Source: JACMLD01 sp963705285 | GTDB taxonomy: Bacteria > Bacteroidota > Bacteroidia > Chitinophagales > Chitinophagaceae | DNA length: 64,000 nt | Reading direction: 5' to 3' | NCBI GenBank assembly: GCA_963705285.1 | Contig: OY970066.1 | Coordinates: forward strand, 2,108,001 to 2,172,000 | Part shown: in pieces, positions 1 to 9,384 of the stretch | Layout: every line of letters starts with the position of its first letter | Numbering within the stretch: position 1 is the stretch's first letter | Made by a program: the position numbers and the translations under genes | The notes under the pieces: model-generated | Database searches by the model: none | What the model was told of the DNA's origin: nothing | The model's input: only the letters and a program-made list of their open reading frames with translations

Positions 1-627
1 CCGGTGTTCAGCAATTTTCCGTCAGACAAAGAAACCTTGTTTGGTGCAGACAGCCTGTTGATGCAGCAGGTCAGGCAAATGAGCCCGTTTATAATGGCCA
101 ACCCATTCTGGATGGCCCAGATTGCACAAATAGATATTACGCCGTACCGCACTTTTGAAATGATGCCGGTGATAGGCAAACACGTTATTGCGTTTGGAGA
201 CGGTAACGACTATGCGCAGAAATTTCATCGCCTGTTTTTATTTTATCAGCAGGTGGGCGCTAAAGTAGGGCTCGATAAATACAGCGTTATTAATGTGCAG
301 TATGATAACCAGGTAGTAGCTACCAGGAAGGGAACTGCAGGAAAAATTGATTCATTGCAAGCATTGAAGAATATAAAAAAGTTGATTGAAGCATCCAGGC
401 AACTGCAATATGATACAGTATCCACAGTGGTGGATAATAATATTGCTGCAAGTGCGCAGCCTGCTGCAACTTTAACGATTTTAAAAGCACAACCAACCAA
501 TGCTGCTGTAAAAGATTCGTTTCATCGTGTTCCATCCTCCGCCAATCCACCACCATTGAAAAGCCGGGCATCTCTGCCTCAGCAAAAAACCAAACCAAAA
601 GCTGTAATGAGAAGTCCAAATGGATGA
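1..627 (+). CDS. ftsQ: Cell division protein FtsQ, C-terminal part (5' end outside window)
   Basis: The reading frame is open from the first base, so this is the 3' part of a longer gene; the GTG at position 4 is only the first start-like codon in view. FtsQ is a bitopic inner-membrane protein that bridges early and late divisome components through its periplasmic beta domain. The visible part holds an FtsQ-like beta domain (residues about 1-125, including the segment QIDITPYRTFEMMPVIGKH) and a low-complexity basic tail ending in a run rich in K, P and S. The call rests on this weak similarity plus position: ftsA follows 65 nt downstream and then ftsZ, the usual ftsQ-ftsA-ftsZ order. Confidence 0.8.
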   Translation, partial: PVFSNFPSDKETLFGADSLLMQQVRQMSPFIMANPFWMAQIAQIDITPYRTFEMMPVIGKHVIAFGDGNDYAQKFHRLFLFYQQVGAKVGLDKYSVINVQYDNQVVATRKGTAGKIDSLQALKNIKKLIEASRQLQYDTVSTVVDNNIAASAQPAATLTILKAQPTNAAVKDSFHRVPSSANPPPLKSRASLPQQKTKPKAVMRSPNG

Positions 628-692
628 CACTATAGAAACAACTACTGCCCACCCGGCACTTTAAACCGTTAACAACTAAAAACACATACACT

Positions 693-2123
693 ATGAACAA
701 TGATTATTCAAATATAGCAGGGCCTGGCAGCGGCCATGCAAAAAACAGCGATAATGAGCAGCCCATTATTGTGGGCCTTGATATCGGCACCACTAAAATA
801 GCCTGTATTGCCGGCCGTAAAAACGAATACGGCAAACTTGAAATCGTAGGCTTTGGCCGGGCTAACAGCAATGGGGTAAAACATGGCCAGGTGCTTAATA
901 TAGATGAGACCATCAAGGCCATTCGTGCTGCACTCGACAATTGCATGGCCTCTAACGCAGGCATTGATTTTAAAGAAGTATATGTTGGCATAGCAGGACA
1001 TCACATCAAAAGCCTCCAAACCCGTGGCGATATTGTACGCCAGGATACCAATGAAGAAATTACCCAACGCGAAATTGACCAGTTGATTGCCGACCAGTTT
1101 AAAACCTATATTCCTGCCGGCGATCAGATTATAGACGTTATACCGCAGGAGTTTACCGTTGATAATTTTCAGAACATTCCCAACCCCATTGGTTATGGCG
1201 GGGTAAAAGTAGGAGCCAACTTTCATATCATTACGGGCGATAAAAATGCCATCCGCAATATCAACCGTGCAGTAGAAAAAAGCAACCTCATTACCAAAGA
1301 CCTGGTGTTGCAACCGCTGGCATCTGCCAGTGCGGTGATGGGGCAGGAAGATTTGGAAGCAGGCGTGGCCATTGTAGACATCGGTGGCGGTACAACAGAC
1401 CTGGCTGTTTTTTATGAAGGCATTCTCAAACACACAGCGGTAATTCCGTTTGGCGGAGAAAATATCACCAATGATATCAAGACCGGTCTTGGCGTATTAA
1501 AAACCCAGGCCGAACAAATGAAAGTACAGTTTGGATCGGCTTTGTCAAATGAAGCAAAGGCAAATGCATTTATAACCATTCCGGGTTTGCGCGGTATGCC
1601 GGCCAAAGAAATCAGCGTAAAAAACCTGGCCAATATTGTGCAGGCCAGAATGAGCGAGATAATGGATTTTGTTTCTTATCACCTTAAACAGGTGGGTATG
1701 GATAACCGCATGCTCAATGGGGGCATTGTATTAACCGGTGGCGGATCTCAATTGAAACACCTGATACAGTTGACCGAATATGTAACGGGACTTAATGCAC
1801 GCATTGGCTTTCCCACAGAACACCTGGCCGGCGGGCATATAGATGAACTGGCCAAACCAACATATTCTACCTGCATTGGCCTTATCTTAAAAGGGTATGA
1901 TGATTATGAGCACAACCGTAAACAGTTTGAAACAGCGCATTTCAAGGTAGAAGTGCCGGAAACATTAAAGCAGGTACCACAGGAGCAGGAAGAAGTAGTG
2001 GTGGAAGAAGAAGCCATTGTGGCAGAGAAAATCAGCAACCGCAAAGGTATGAAAGACTTCTGGGGCAAGTTTAAAGACGGGCTGATAGACCTGTTTAAAG
2101 AAGAAGAAGACAAGCATTTGTGA
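693..2123 (+). CDS. ftsA: Cell division protein FtsA
   Basis: Actin-fold ATPase that anchors FtsZ filaments to the cytoplasmic membrane and recruits later division proteins. The phosphate-1 motif DIGTTK lies near residue 30, an SHS2/1C domain follows, and the phosphate-2 loop DIGGGTTDLAVF is near residue 229. The adenosine motif GGIVLTGGGSQLKHL is near residue 345. The C-terminus (about 410-476) has an acidic stretch and ends in a short amphipathic segment, KFKDGLIDLFKEEED, typical of the membrane-targeting helix. At 476 aa it is slightly longer than proteobacterial FtsA because of the acidic insert. The ATG at 693 precedes a low-complexity N-terminal extension of about 25 residues. It lies in the division cluster upstream of ftsZ. 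Confidence 0.95.
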   Translation: MNNDYSNIAGPGSGHAKNSDNEQPIIVGLDIGTTKIACIAGRKNEYGKLEIVGFGRANSNGVKHGQVLNIDETIKAIRAALDNCMASNAGIDFKEVYVGIAGHHIKSLQTRGDIVRQDTNEEITQREIDQLIADQFKTYIPAGDQIIDVIPQEFTVDNFQNIPNPIGYGGVKVGANFHIITGDKNAIRNINRAVEKSNLITKDLVLQPLASASAVMGQEDLEAGVAIVDIGGGTTDLAVFYEGILKHTAVIPFGGENITNDIKTGLGVLKTQAEQMKVQFGSALSNEAKANAFITIPGLRGMPAKEISVKNLANIVQARMSEIMDFVSYHLKQVGMDNRMLNGGIVLTGGGSQLKHLIQLTEYVTGLNARIGFPTEHLAGGHIDELAKPTYSTCIGLILKGYDDYEHNRKQFETAHFKVEVPETLKQVPQEQEEVVVEEEAIVAEKISNRKGMKDFWGKFKDGLIDLFKEEEDKHL

Positions 2124-2253
2124 GATAATTAATAATTAAGAATTAATAATTAAGAATTCAAAAATAAAAAGTTGAAAGGCAGCGCAAAAGGATTGCGCAG
2201 TCAGTGGTTTTGAATTTTGACTTTTGACTTTTGAATTTATTAAACCTGAGATT
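2124..2253. repeat. AT-rich intergenic filler between ftsA and ftsZ
   Basis: The spacer contains two near-identical copies of an AATTAAGAATT-type unit (about 2128-2158) and a CTTTTGACTTTTGA-type run just before ftsZ (about 2212-2235). Such short degenerate direct repeats are common between Bacteroidota genes and no function is assigned here. No terminator is evident, so ftsA and ftsZ are probably co-transcribed. Confidence 0.5.
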
Positions 2254-4212
2254 ATGATCCATTTTGATTTACCCAAGGAGAAATCATCTATTATCAAAGT
2301 AATAGGTGTGGGAGGCGGTGGCAGCAATGCAGTGAACCATATGTTCAGCCAAAGTATTGATGGCGTCAATTTTATTATTTGTAATACAGACGCGCAGGCC
2401 ATTGCGCAGAGTAGTGTGCCTAATAAGATACAGCTGGGGCCCCACCTCACGCAGGGTTTGGGTGCGGGGGCCAATCCTGAAATTGGTAAGCAGGCTTGTG
2501 AAGAAAGCCTGGAAGAGATCAAGCGCATCCTGGAAGTAAATACCAAAATGGCTTTTATTACTGTTGGTATGGGTGGTGGTACCGGTACTGGTGGCGGGCC
2601 CATTATAGCAAAGATTTGTAAAGACCTGGGCATATTAACCGTAGGTATTGTTACCACGCCGTTTTCTTATGAAGGCAGAAAACGCCAGTTGCAGGCAGAA
2701 GAAGGCATCCGCTCTATGAAGCAGTATGTAGATACCCTGCTGGTGATCAGCAATGATAAACTGCGTCACCAGTTTGGTAACCTTAAAATGAAAGACGCTT
2801 TTGCCAAAGCAGACAATGTGCTGGCAACGGCCGCTAAATGTATTACCGATGTTATTAATAGTACCGGTCAAATCAATGTTGACTTTGCAGACGTTTGCAC
2901 GGTAATGAAAAATGGCGGGGTAGCAATACTGGGTAATGCGGTGGCCGATGGAGAAGACAGGGCACAAAAAGCCATTGAAGAAGCGTTGAACTCACCGCTG
3001 CTAAACGATAATGATATCAGCGGCGCCAAATGGATTCTTATCAATATTAATTCTTCTGAAGGCGATCATGAGTTTACCATGGATGAAGTAGAAATCATCC
3101 AGAATTATTTACTGAGCCGTGCAGGTGAAGGCACTGATGTGATCCTGGGCCTGGGGTATGATCCCACACTGGCAGATAAAATTGGTATTACACTTATTGC
3201 AACCGGTTTTGAATACAAGGATCCTTTTACAAAACCAGTAGCCAAAAAAGAAGCACCGAAGAAAGAAGAAAAGATTGTAATGGTGCTCGAAACAAAAAAA
3301 GAAGCACCTGTTGCCACCAAACAATTTGCATTGCCGCCAGATGAGCGCGCAGAAGAAGAGGCGGATGAGGTAACAGAAAAGGAAGTACTGGCATTAACAG
3401 AAGAACCGGCGGCACCGGTGGTATTGAAAGAAATGCTGCAACCCAAACTGGTGGAAGAGCCTGTTGTATCAAAACTGGTAACCGGTAATTTTACGAGCAA
3501 TGCAGCCAGTAAAACTACTGTGGACAATCCGGTGAATTCTGTGGAGAAGAAAGATGAACCAACCTATATGGAGTTGGTATATTCGCAACCACCGGTAAGT
3601 AAAATGCCACCGGTTGAACCTGCTTCCGCTGAAACCCCTAACAAGCAATCAACAATTGATGAAAATAATTCTCCGGCATCTGCAGTGCGCGGAGGATACT
3701 TGGCCAAGCCTTCCAATATTTATGCCGAACCGCGGACGGCAGATAATTCCTGCTCTCCTGATCAATCAACTCCTCCTGTGAAACAACCCGTCTTGCAAGA
3801 GTTGCCAGTTCAACCGTCGGTTCAAAAAGAAGAAGAACCTTCTTTCGACATGCAGCTGGTGATTAAAGATGAAGTTTCTAAAGCGGCGGATGCGCCTCGG
3901 GCTCTACAGACTCAGCATCCACAAATGTTTTTTGCAGAAGACCCCGCGATGCGGGACGATGCAGAGGAACAAAAACTTCGCGCTGCAGAACGAATACAGA
4001 AGTTACGTAATCTGTCGTTCAACGTAAATGCAGCCGATACAAATAATGAGTTTGAAACTGTGCCGGCCTACATCCGCCGCAATTTAGAATTGTACAATAC
4101 TGTAAGTCCTGCAGAAAATTTTTACAGTAGCCTGGAAGTAAAAGCCGATGATAATAACAATGGTAAAATAAGTACCCTCAATACTTTCCTGGATGGCAAA
4201 AAATTAGATTAA
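2254..4212 (+). CDS. ftsZ: Cell division protein FtsZ with long C-terminal linker
   Basis: Tubulin-like GTPase that forms the cytokinetic ring. The ATG at 2254 is chosen because the GTPase domain begins immediately after it (KVIGVGGGGSNAVNHM); an upstream in-frame TTG at 2224 would only translate repeat DNA. The tubulin signature GGGTGTGGG is near residue 108 and the T7 loop NVDFADV near residue 210. The globular part ends around residue 320. It is followed by an unusually long, P/E/K-rich linker of roughly 300 residues and the conserved C-terminal peptide, VPAYIRRNLEL (nt about 4060-4095), which binds FtsA and other membrane tethers. Length (652 aa) is high for FtsZ but long linkers are usual in this phylum. 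A terminator follows. Confidence 0.95.
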   Translation: MIHFDLPKEKSSIIKVIGVGGGGSNAVNHMFSQSIDGVNFIICNTDAQAIAQSSVPNKIQLGPHLTQGLGAGANPEIGKQACEESLEEIKRILEVNTKMAFITVGMGGGTGTGGGPIIAKICKDLGILTVGIVTTPFSYEGRKRQLQAEEGIRSMKQYVDTLLVISNDKLRHQFGNLKMKDAFAKADNVLATAAKCITDVINSTGQINVDFADVCTVMKNGGVAILGNAVADGEDRAQKAIEEALNSPLLNDNDISGAKWILININSSEGDHEFTMDEVEIIQNYLLSRAGEGTDVILGLGYDPTLADKIGITLIATGFEYKDPFTKPVAKKEAPKKEEKIVMVLETKKEAPVATKQFALPPDERAEEEADEVTEKEVLALTEEPAAPVVLKEMLQPKLVEEPVVSKLVTGNFTSNAASKTTVDNPVNSVEKKDEPTYMELVYSQPPVSKMPPVEPASAETPNKQSTIDENNSPASAVRGGYLAKPSNIYAEPRTADNSCSPDQSTPPVKQPVLQELPVQPSVQKEEEPSFDMQLVIKDEVSKAADAPRALQTQHPQMFFAEDPAMRDDAEEQKLRAAERIQKLRNLSFNVNAADTNNEFETVPAYIRRNLELYNTVSPAENFYSSLEVKADDNNNGKISTLNTFLDGKKLD

Positions 4213-4270
4213 TGATAGTTGTGTTTTATAGCAGTTTTTAGTTGTTGTATCCTTTAAAAGGATAATGAAT

Positions 4271-4301
4271 AGCCCTGCCGGTTTATCCGGGAGGGCTTTT
4301 T
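4271..4301 (+). terminator. Rho-independent terminator after ftsZ
   Basis: An 11-bp stem with one mismatch (AGCCCTGCCGG at 4271-4281, CCGGGAGGGCT at 4287-4297), a 5-nt loop, then a T run. It closes the division gene cluster. Confidence 0.8.
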
Positions 4302-4412
4302 GTTAAAAGGGTTGCTAGCTCCCATAAAAGCCAAAAAATTTGTAAAGTAAACCGCGGCACATCCATGCAACGAACTTTACAATAAATTTGATTTACCCCC
4401 AACTTGCAAGCA

Positions 4413-5296
4413 ATGCTAACAAAACAAAGTTTCAAACAGCGCTTCTGGAAAACAGCCAAATGGTTTATTGTTGTTTTTGTGGTTATGTTTATGTTTCGCT
4501 TTACTTATGGATATTTTTTGCCTGGTACTGCGCAAAGTGATAATGATCCCGAGAGTTTTTTCAATAGCGTAGATAACTTACGTAAAAACTATGCCTCCGA
4601 AAAATTTAAAAACGGCAACATACTTCAACAGCCAGATATGGCAGTTTCACAGAAGTACGAAAAAACGGCCACGGTAAAATCAACAACCGCCGAATTGCCA
4701 AAGATGCAAAAGAGATTAAAACAAAGGCTGCATCCTTCGATGGAGTAATTCAATACGAACAGAATACTGGCAACAAAGGAAACCGTGAAATGCACTTACT
4801 CATTGGTATTAATCCTGCCAGGTTCGACAGTTTTCATACAACCATTCAGCATATTGGTACAATTAAGTCGACCACAATTATCAAAATTGACAAAACAAAT
4901 GAATACCGCACACTGAACGCTAAAAAAGCGTCCCTTGAAAAAACTTTACTTTCATTAAACGAATTAAAATCGAGAAATGGTCAGATTGGTGATTATGTTT
5001 CACTGCACGATAAGATCCTTGCAATTGAAACACAAATGCAGGAGCTCGGTGTAGAACTTGGCAATTTTGATACAGAGAATGAGTTCTGTACGGTGAAATT
5101 TTCATTGTATGAAGGGGCAACAGAAAAAGGAATCAGCCTATTTAGCCGCATAAAAACGGCATTAGAATGGACAATCAGGTATTATGCCATGCTGGTATTT
5201 GCACTTTCAGTTGTTCTTGTATCCATTTTTGTGCTGCTGTTGATTGCTGAAAAACTTCAGGTGGCAAAAATTATTTCAAACCGAATGGATCGATAG
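4413..5296 (+). pseudogene. DUF4349 family protein, disrupted by a one-base frameshift
   Basis: The first frame (4413-4748) gives a membrane-anchored N-terminus (WFIVVFVVMFMF near residue 20) and the beginning of a DUF4349 domain (YEKTATVKSTTAE). The rest of the domain continues in another frame, through ASFDGVIQYEQNTGNKGNRE and on to a C-terminal transmembrane helix ending at 5296. Restoring one T in GAATTGCC near 4694, to read GAATTTGCC, joins both parts into one protein of about 294 aa: signal/TM, DUF4349, coiled coil (about 170-215), second TM. DUF4349 proteins are membrane proteins of unknown role. The break is in a short T run, so a sequencing error is as likely as true decay. The ATG at 4413 is preferred to an upstream TTG. 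A TAAATTTG box lies at 4383-4390. Confidence 0.75.
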
Positions 5297-5321
5297 CCCC
5301 GAACAAGTTGTAATACAACCT

Positions 5322-6644
5322 TCATTGAACCGGTTCATACTCCAGTTTCATCAGGCCCCGCTTCCAGTTATGGCCAAAAGGAACCAGCAATACGCCGGGC
5401 AGCAGCGGCCTGGCACTGGGCATGGCATAATTATACCGCAGCTCCACCATCATTTCTTCTTCTTTAATGGCCCCCTCGGTATTAATACTAAAATGAGTAA
5501 TGCCGTGTTTGGATGCGCTGTATTTCTTACCCACGAAAAGATCTACTCCATTGGCGGATGCAATGGTAAACATATCGTCTAGCAACAGTTGCTTATTACC
5601 CCCATTACTGGTCAGAATGGTATCCTTCAGCCCAAGGCCTTCTTCGTTTAGTAAAGTAATTTTGAGCGAACTGGTAATATAGTTATTCCATATGCGGAAG
5701 GCCGGCACCGTAATACCATTGGAGTTTACAGTATAATACCGAACCGTTTCTTTGTTATATAAACCCTTGCTTAACAGAACTACACTTTTGCCAATTTTAA
5801 AAAGATTAATGGGGCGATACAAATTTTCTTTTATAAAACGGCTGGGCAAAACAATCATTTTCTTGCAGCTGGTTTGTTCAATATTGGTATCCAGCATAGC
5901 CACCAGCAAAAAAGATGATTGCTTACTTTTTGCTTCTGTTATGGGGTCAGATACAGCAGCAAACAGCACAACAGAATCAGTAACTGTAATCATAGGCCGG
6001 TAAAATCTTTTACCGGCCGACGCGAGCACACATTGAGTTGATTGCCGGGTAATGATATCCGTTTTTTTGATGTGGATTCTTTGATAATTTTCGCCTGCGG
6101 CAATCGTGTCGCCCGGTAGAAATTGAATCGTGTCGCTGCTGGTAAGTTTTGCATTGTCTATATCAACCGAAAAAATATGATGACTGGTTCTTACCAGGGT
6201 TACAAACCGGTTTTGCTCATCTGTATAGGCAATATTGTTACCCGGAAATACCATGTTGGAAACATCTTCGTAATCTCCTGCTGGTTGCACTTTTAGCATC
6301 CGCCTCTTATTGGTGGCAGACAAACTAACAATGTTGGCATAGTAAAATTCTTTTTCATGGTGAAAATTGATGTACCAGGAACTGATAATGCCGAGGTCAA
6401 ATTTTACTTCACTGATGAAACGCATGTCTGTAGAAAAAACCTGTAGTGTAAGTGTGATATGTCGCGCGCTGCGGCCGGGATGCGCTGCCGAAGCGCTCCA
6501 CACATGCAAACGGTTTCCGTTGATGCCTGCAATTTGCGCGTTGTAGCCGGTATAAACACTGGCATATTGTGCCTGTTGGGCAAAGGTGATGTAATGAAGG
6601 CAGCTTGCCACCAGCGTTATAAAAATGACTTTAGAAAACCGCAT
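5322..6644 (-). CDS. Exported protein of unknown function
   Basis: The product is about 440 aa and the family is not recognised. The start is placed at the ATG ending at 6644, because the sequence from there (MRFSKVIFITLVASCLHYITF followed by AQQ) is a convincing signal peptide; a longer frame upstream adds an implausible N-terminus. The mature part is rich in beta-strand-forming residues with short polar turns throughout and has no transmembrane helix or obvious repeat, compatible with a beta-propeller or other all-beta periplasmic or outer-membrane-associated protein (inference only). It converges on the DUF4349 gene with 25 nt between stops; that gap holds only a small GTTGT/ACAAC hairpin (5307-5319). 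Confidence 0.65.
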   Translation of the reverse strand: MRFSKVIFITLVASCLHYITFAQQAQYASVYTGYNAQIAGINGNRLHVWSASAAHPGRSARHITLTLQVFSTDMRFISEVKFDLGIISSWYINFHHEKEFYYANIVSLSATNKRRMLKVQPAGDYEDVSNMVFPGNNIAYTDEQNRFVTLVRTSHHIFSVDIDNAKLTSSDTIQFLPGDTIAAGENYQRIHIKKTDIITRQSTQCVLASAGKRFYRPMITVTDSVVLFAAVSDPITEAKSKQSSFLLVAMLDTNIEQTSCKKMIVLPSRFIKENLYRPINLFKIGKSVVLLSKGLYNKETVRYYTVNSNGITVPAFRIWNNYITSSLKITLLNEEGLGLKDTILTSNGGNKQLLLDDMFTIASANGVDLFVGKKYSASKHGITHFSINTEGAIKEEEMMVELRYNYAMPSARPLLPGVLLVPFGHNWKRGLMKLEYEPVQ

Positions 6645-6800
6645 GCAACAATTTACCAAAACCAGCTGGCAACCATACAAATTTTTACCATCATGTTATC
6701 AAGACAATGCAACGTATAAAAAAAATGCCGCCAGCCAGTAAAGGCAGCAGCATAGTTTAGCAGCAGTATAATAATAAAGGGAATTTGTTATTCATTTCAA

Positions 6801-7229
6801 TCAGGCCGCCTGGCGGGCCAGTGAAAAAACAATGGTAACACCACTGTTCTCTTCTGTTTCAAGGCCAATATTGCCACCCAGTTTGCGCGCAACCTCTACA
6901 AAGTGTACCAGGCTGTGCATATAACTGCTGTACGCAAATGCGCCGTTGTTGCGTATGCGAATCAGGTGTTGCCCGGCAATATATTCTGTTTCAATACGGA
7001 TGCAGCAGCCGGCGGTTCTGTAGATGGCATTGCTGAGCAGGTTGCCGATAATGTAGGCCAGCGAGTTTTCTTCAGCGCTAACAGTTACAGATCTACATAC
7101 ATCGTTTACAATAAAACTTTTTTTCCCGGTTGCCTGCGGCATCAGGCTGATCTGTAATTTCTTCACCAAATCATGCAGTACGGTAACTGTTTTGGCAGGT
7201 GGGGCTGTTTGTGGAGAAAGGTTTTTCAT
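6801..7229 (-). CDS. Stand-alone degenerate histidine-kinase-type ATPase domain protein
   Basis: About 142 aa with a single HATPase_c-like domain. The N-box is visible as SLAYIIGNLLSNAIYRT and the last strands of the fold as GGNIGLETEENSGVTIVFSL, the normal end of a sensor kinase. There is no HisKA dimerisation helix with phospho-acceptor His and no sensor or membrane segment. The G1 box (DxGxG) is replaced by RNNGAFAYSSYM, so ATP binding is doubtful. Upstream sequence on this strand does not show a missing kinase front in any frame. It may be a kinase remnant or a protein-binding module. The ATG at 7229 (MKNLS) is preferred to one five codons upstream. Confidence 0.55.
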   Translation of the reverse strand: MKNLSPQTAPPAKTVTVLHDLVKKLQISLMPQATGKKSFIVNDVCRSVTVSAEENSLAYIIGNLLSNAIYRTAGCCIRIETEYIAGQHLIRIRNNGAFAYSSYMHSLVHFVEVARKLGGNIGLETEENSGVTIVFSLARQAA

Positions 7230-7244
7230 AATGACACTGTTCAA

Positions 7245-7623
7245 TGTTGATAAACGGGTTAAAATGCATGGGGCATAGAAAAGGCCAGGCTTTCATAGGC
7301 GGAATGGATTCAGGGCCGGTATTGTTTCATAGGGTACGGATAGCAATCTACGGAATGGGTATGGGTTTAAAAGGGTGTTGTACCATACAAAGATGGGCCG
7401 TATAAAACGCCGAAAAAATAGATGGCTGTATCAATCTTTCATAGATATTATACTAGTGGATGTAGTATATTGTCTACTTGTACCACTAGCCTGCAGGTGG
7501 CATTATTGACATTATTCGCTGATTTTGTGCGAATCGTTTTTATTTAAAACCTTCTGCGATGGTGGCTGTTATCTATTGAGCCGGTGCAGGTGGTGCCGGC
7601 AACCTCCATCAAATAAAGCCATT
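7245..7623. other. Intergenic region between divergent genes with nested inverted repeat
   Basis: About 380 nt separate the minus-strand ATPase-like gene from the plus-strand epimerase. No coding frame looks convincing. The one structured element is a nested inverted repeat: CTAGTGG (7453-7459) pairs with CCACTAG (7483-7489), and inside it GTAG pairs with CTAC around a TATATTGT loop. It could be an operator or a transcript structure. The epimerase frame is open upstream to 7525, but nothing there resembles its family. Confidence 0.4.
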
Positions 7624-8556
7624 ATGCCAACTGTACTTATCACCGGCGGTACCGGTACCATTGGAAGGGCGCTCACCGAATTGTTGCTGCAAAAAGGATA
7701 TGATGTTATTGTTGTTACCCGCGACGCAGCCAGGCAAAGGCCATCTGCTACCGAAGGATTAACCTATGCAGCGTGGAATATATCCGCCCAAACAATAGAT
7801 AGTGCAGCTATCCAGCAAGCAGATTATATTGTTCACCTGGCGGGGGCCGGGGTGGCAGATAAGCGCTGGACAGCTAAAAGAAAAAAAGAAATTGTAGATA
7901 GCCGCACGCAAAGCAGCGCATTACTGGTAAAAGCGTTGCAACAAAATAGCAACCAGGTAAAGGCGGTGGTGAGCGCTTCGGCTATTGGTTGGTATGGTGC
8001 AGACCCCGCCATTCCTAACCCAGCACCCTTTGAAGAATCAGCACCGCCAAACGGAGATTTTCTTGGTGAAACCTGCAAGATTTGGGAAAAAAGCATTGAA
8101 CCAGTTACCCAATTGGGCAAACGGCTGGTTAAAATAAGAACAGGTATTGTCTTAAGCAATGATGGAGGTGCATTGGTTGAATTTAAAAACCCATTGCGTT
8201 TTGGCATTGCCGCTATTATAGGAAGCGGTAAGCAGGTTATCAGCTGGATTCATATTGAAGATCTCTGTCGAATATATTTGCAGGCGATTGAAGACAACAA
8301 CATGCACGGAGCTTACAATGCAGTGGCGCCGGTGCCAGTTGATAATAAAACACTTACATTACAGCTGGCAAATGCTATCCGAAATAAATTTTTTATACCC
8401 ATACATGTTCCGGCTGCCGTGCTTAAAATTGTATTGGGCGAAATGAGCGTTGAAGTACTGAAAAGCGCTACCGTATCATCTGCAAAAATAAAAAAAGAGG
8501 GATTTCAATTTGCCTACCCTTCTATTGAAGCCGCATTAAATCAATTAACAAGGTAA
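7624..8556 (+). CDS. TIGR01777-type NAD(P)-dependent epimerase/oxidoreductase
   Basis: Atypical short-chain dehydrogenase of the YfcH/TIGR01777 family, 310 aa, the usual length. The nucleotide-binding motif GGTGTIGRAL is at residues about 8-17, and VTRDAARQ follows strand 2. The family segments YIVHLAGAGVADKRW, SASAIGWYG and RIGIVLS-like (IRTGIVLSNDGGAL) are all present. The C-terminal DUF1731-like part includes HVPAAVLKIVLGEMSVEVLKS. The physiological substrate of this family is not established. The ATG at 7624 is chosen because the Rossmann strand starts right after it; upstream in-frame codons encode unlikely sequence. It is transcribed alone. Confidence 0.85.
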   Translation: MPTVLITGGTGTIGRALTELLLQKGYDVIVVTRDAARQRPSATEGLTYAAWNISAQTIDSAAIQQADYIVHLAGAGVADKRWTAKRKKEIVDSRTQSSALLVKALQQNSNQVKAVVSASAIGWYGADPAIPNPAPFEESAPPNGDFLGETCKIWEKSIEPVTQLGKRLVKIRTGIVLSNDGGALVEFKNPLRFGIAAIIGSGKQVISWIHIEDLCRIYLQAIEDNNMHGAYNAVAPVPVDNKTLTLQLANAIRNKFFIPIHVPAAVLKIVLGEMSVEVLKSATVSSAKIKKEGFQFAYPSIEAALNQLTR

Positions 8557-8568
8557 AAATTGTTGTAA

Positions 8569-8744
8569 GTGTTGTGTGTTAAGTGTTGAGTGCGTTTGCT
8601 CATCCAGCGGTTTCCAGGCCATGGATGTTCGTACGAAACATGAGCCCGTAATTGTCTAAATAGTTAATCTGCGAATCTGCGGCCAATTTATTGTTTTGAG
8701 TGTTGTGTGGTAAGTGTTGAGTGCATTTGCTCACCCAGTGGTTT
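8569..8744. repeat. Two-copy 45-nt direct repeat
   Basis: A 45-nt unit at 8569-8613 recurs at 8700-8744 with only a few changes; it contains AAGTGTTGAGTGC and TTTGCTCA. Each copy is followed by a TAATCTGCGAAT segment (about 8666 and 8754). The repeat fills the gap between the epimerase and the next convergent gene and looks like non-coding filler. Confidence 0.6.
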
Positions 8745-8781
8745 GTTTACAAATAATCTGCGAATATGGCGACTATGCGCA

Positions 8782-9309
8782 TCATTCATCAGCCTCTATT
8801 TTGGGCTTTTTCATGGGTGGTATTACCAGCTGCGGGCTGATATCCGGCAGGGCCGATTTTAATTTTTCTCCCCGGTAAATGGCATTGTCTACAAAGTACC
8901 AATGCACTCCTTTATCCTCTGACACCGCTATGAGTGTACTTTCCATAATAATTTTGCCCGACATAAATTTTACCTCTGTGGTTTGGGGCAGGGTGGTTTG
9001 CAGTTGTTTTTTATAGGTTACAATTTTAGCAGGCTCACCAATAGAAATTTTTTTGATCTCTGCGCCAAACTGTTTCATCATTTTATTGACCGTATCCCTC
9101 GCAATCATCATTTTTTCTTTACCGCCCGCTTCGGCCAGCAGCTTTGGCGGAATATACCCCGCTAGTTTATTAACGTCTTTTGCCAGTACGGCCCTGGCCA
9201 TATCATTGGCCTGTAGTTTTACAGCGGCTTCGGGTGACTGGCTATAGGCTGGTAGCACCAGCAACGTTGAGACAACGATGGCAAATAACAGCGTCAATAC
9301 TTTGTTCAT
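8782..9309 (-). CDS. Exported protein, possibly NTF2/SnoaL-like fold
   Basis: 175 aa with a clear signal peptide (MNKVLTLLFAIVVSTLLVLP, cleavage after AYS or nearby). The mature segment starts with an alpha-helical region (LQANDMARAVLAKDVNKLAGYIPPKLL) followed by alternating strands, a pattern seen in small NTF2-like proteins; this fold is inference. HWYFVDNAIY near residue 137 suggests the last core strand. The tail (PPMKKPKIEADE) is charged and probably disordered. No catalytic motif was recognised. It is a single gene between the repeat DNA and the ABC exporter genes on the same strand. Confidence 0.6.
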   Translation of the reverse strand: MNKVLTLLFAIVVSTLLVLPAYSQSPEAAVKLQANDMARAVLAKDVNKLAGYIPPKLLAEAGGKEKMMIARDTVNKMMKQFGAEIKKISIGEPAKIVTYKKQLQTTLPQTTEVKFMSGKIIMESTLIAVSEDKGVHWYFVDNAIYRGEKLKSALPDISPQLVIPPMKKPKIEADE

Positions 9310-9384
9310 GATGTATGTTTAAGTACTAAAAGTATACCGGCTTCATTCCCTAACGGTACGTTTTAGTTAAGCAGAACATAAAAA

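Noticed and set aside
708..1433. 241-codon frame opposite ftsA
   Set aside because: The ftsA protein is clear on the other strand and this frame has no domain signal.
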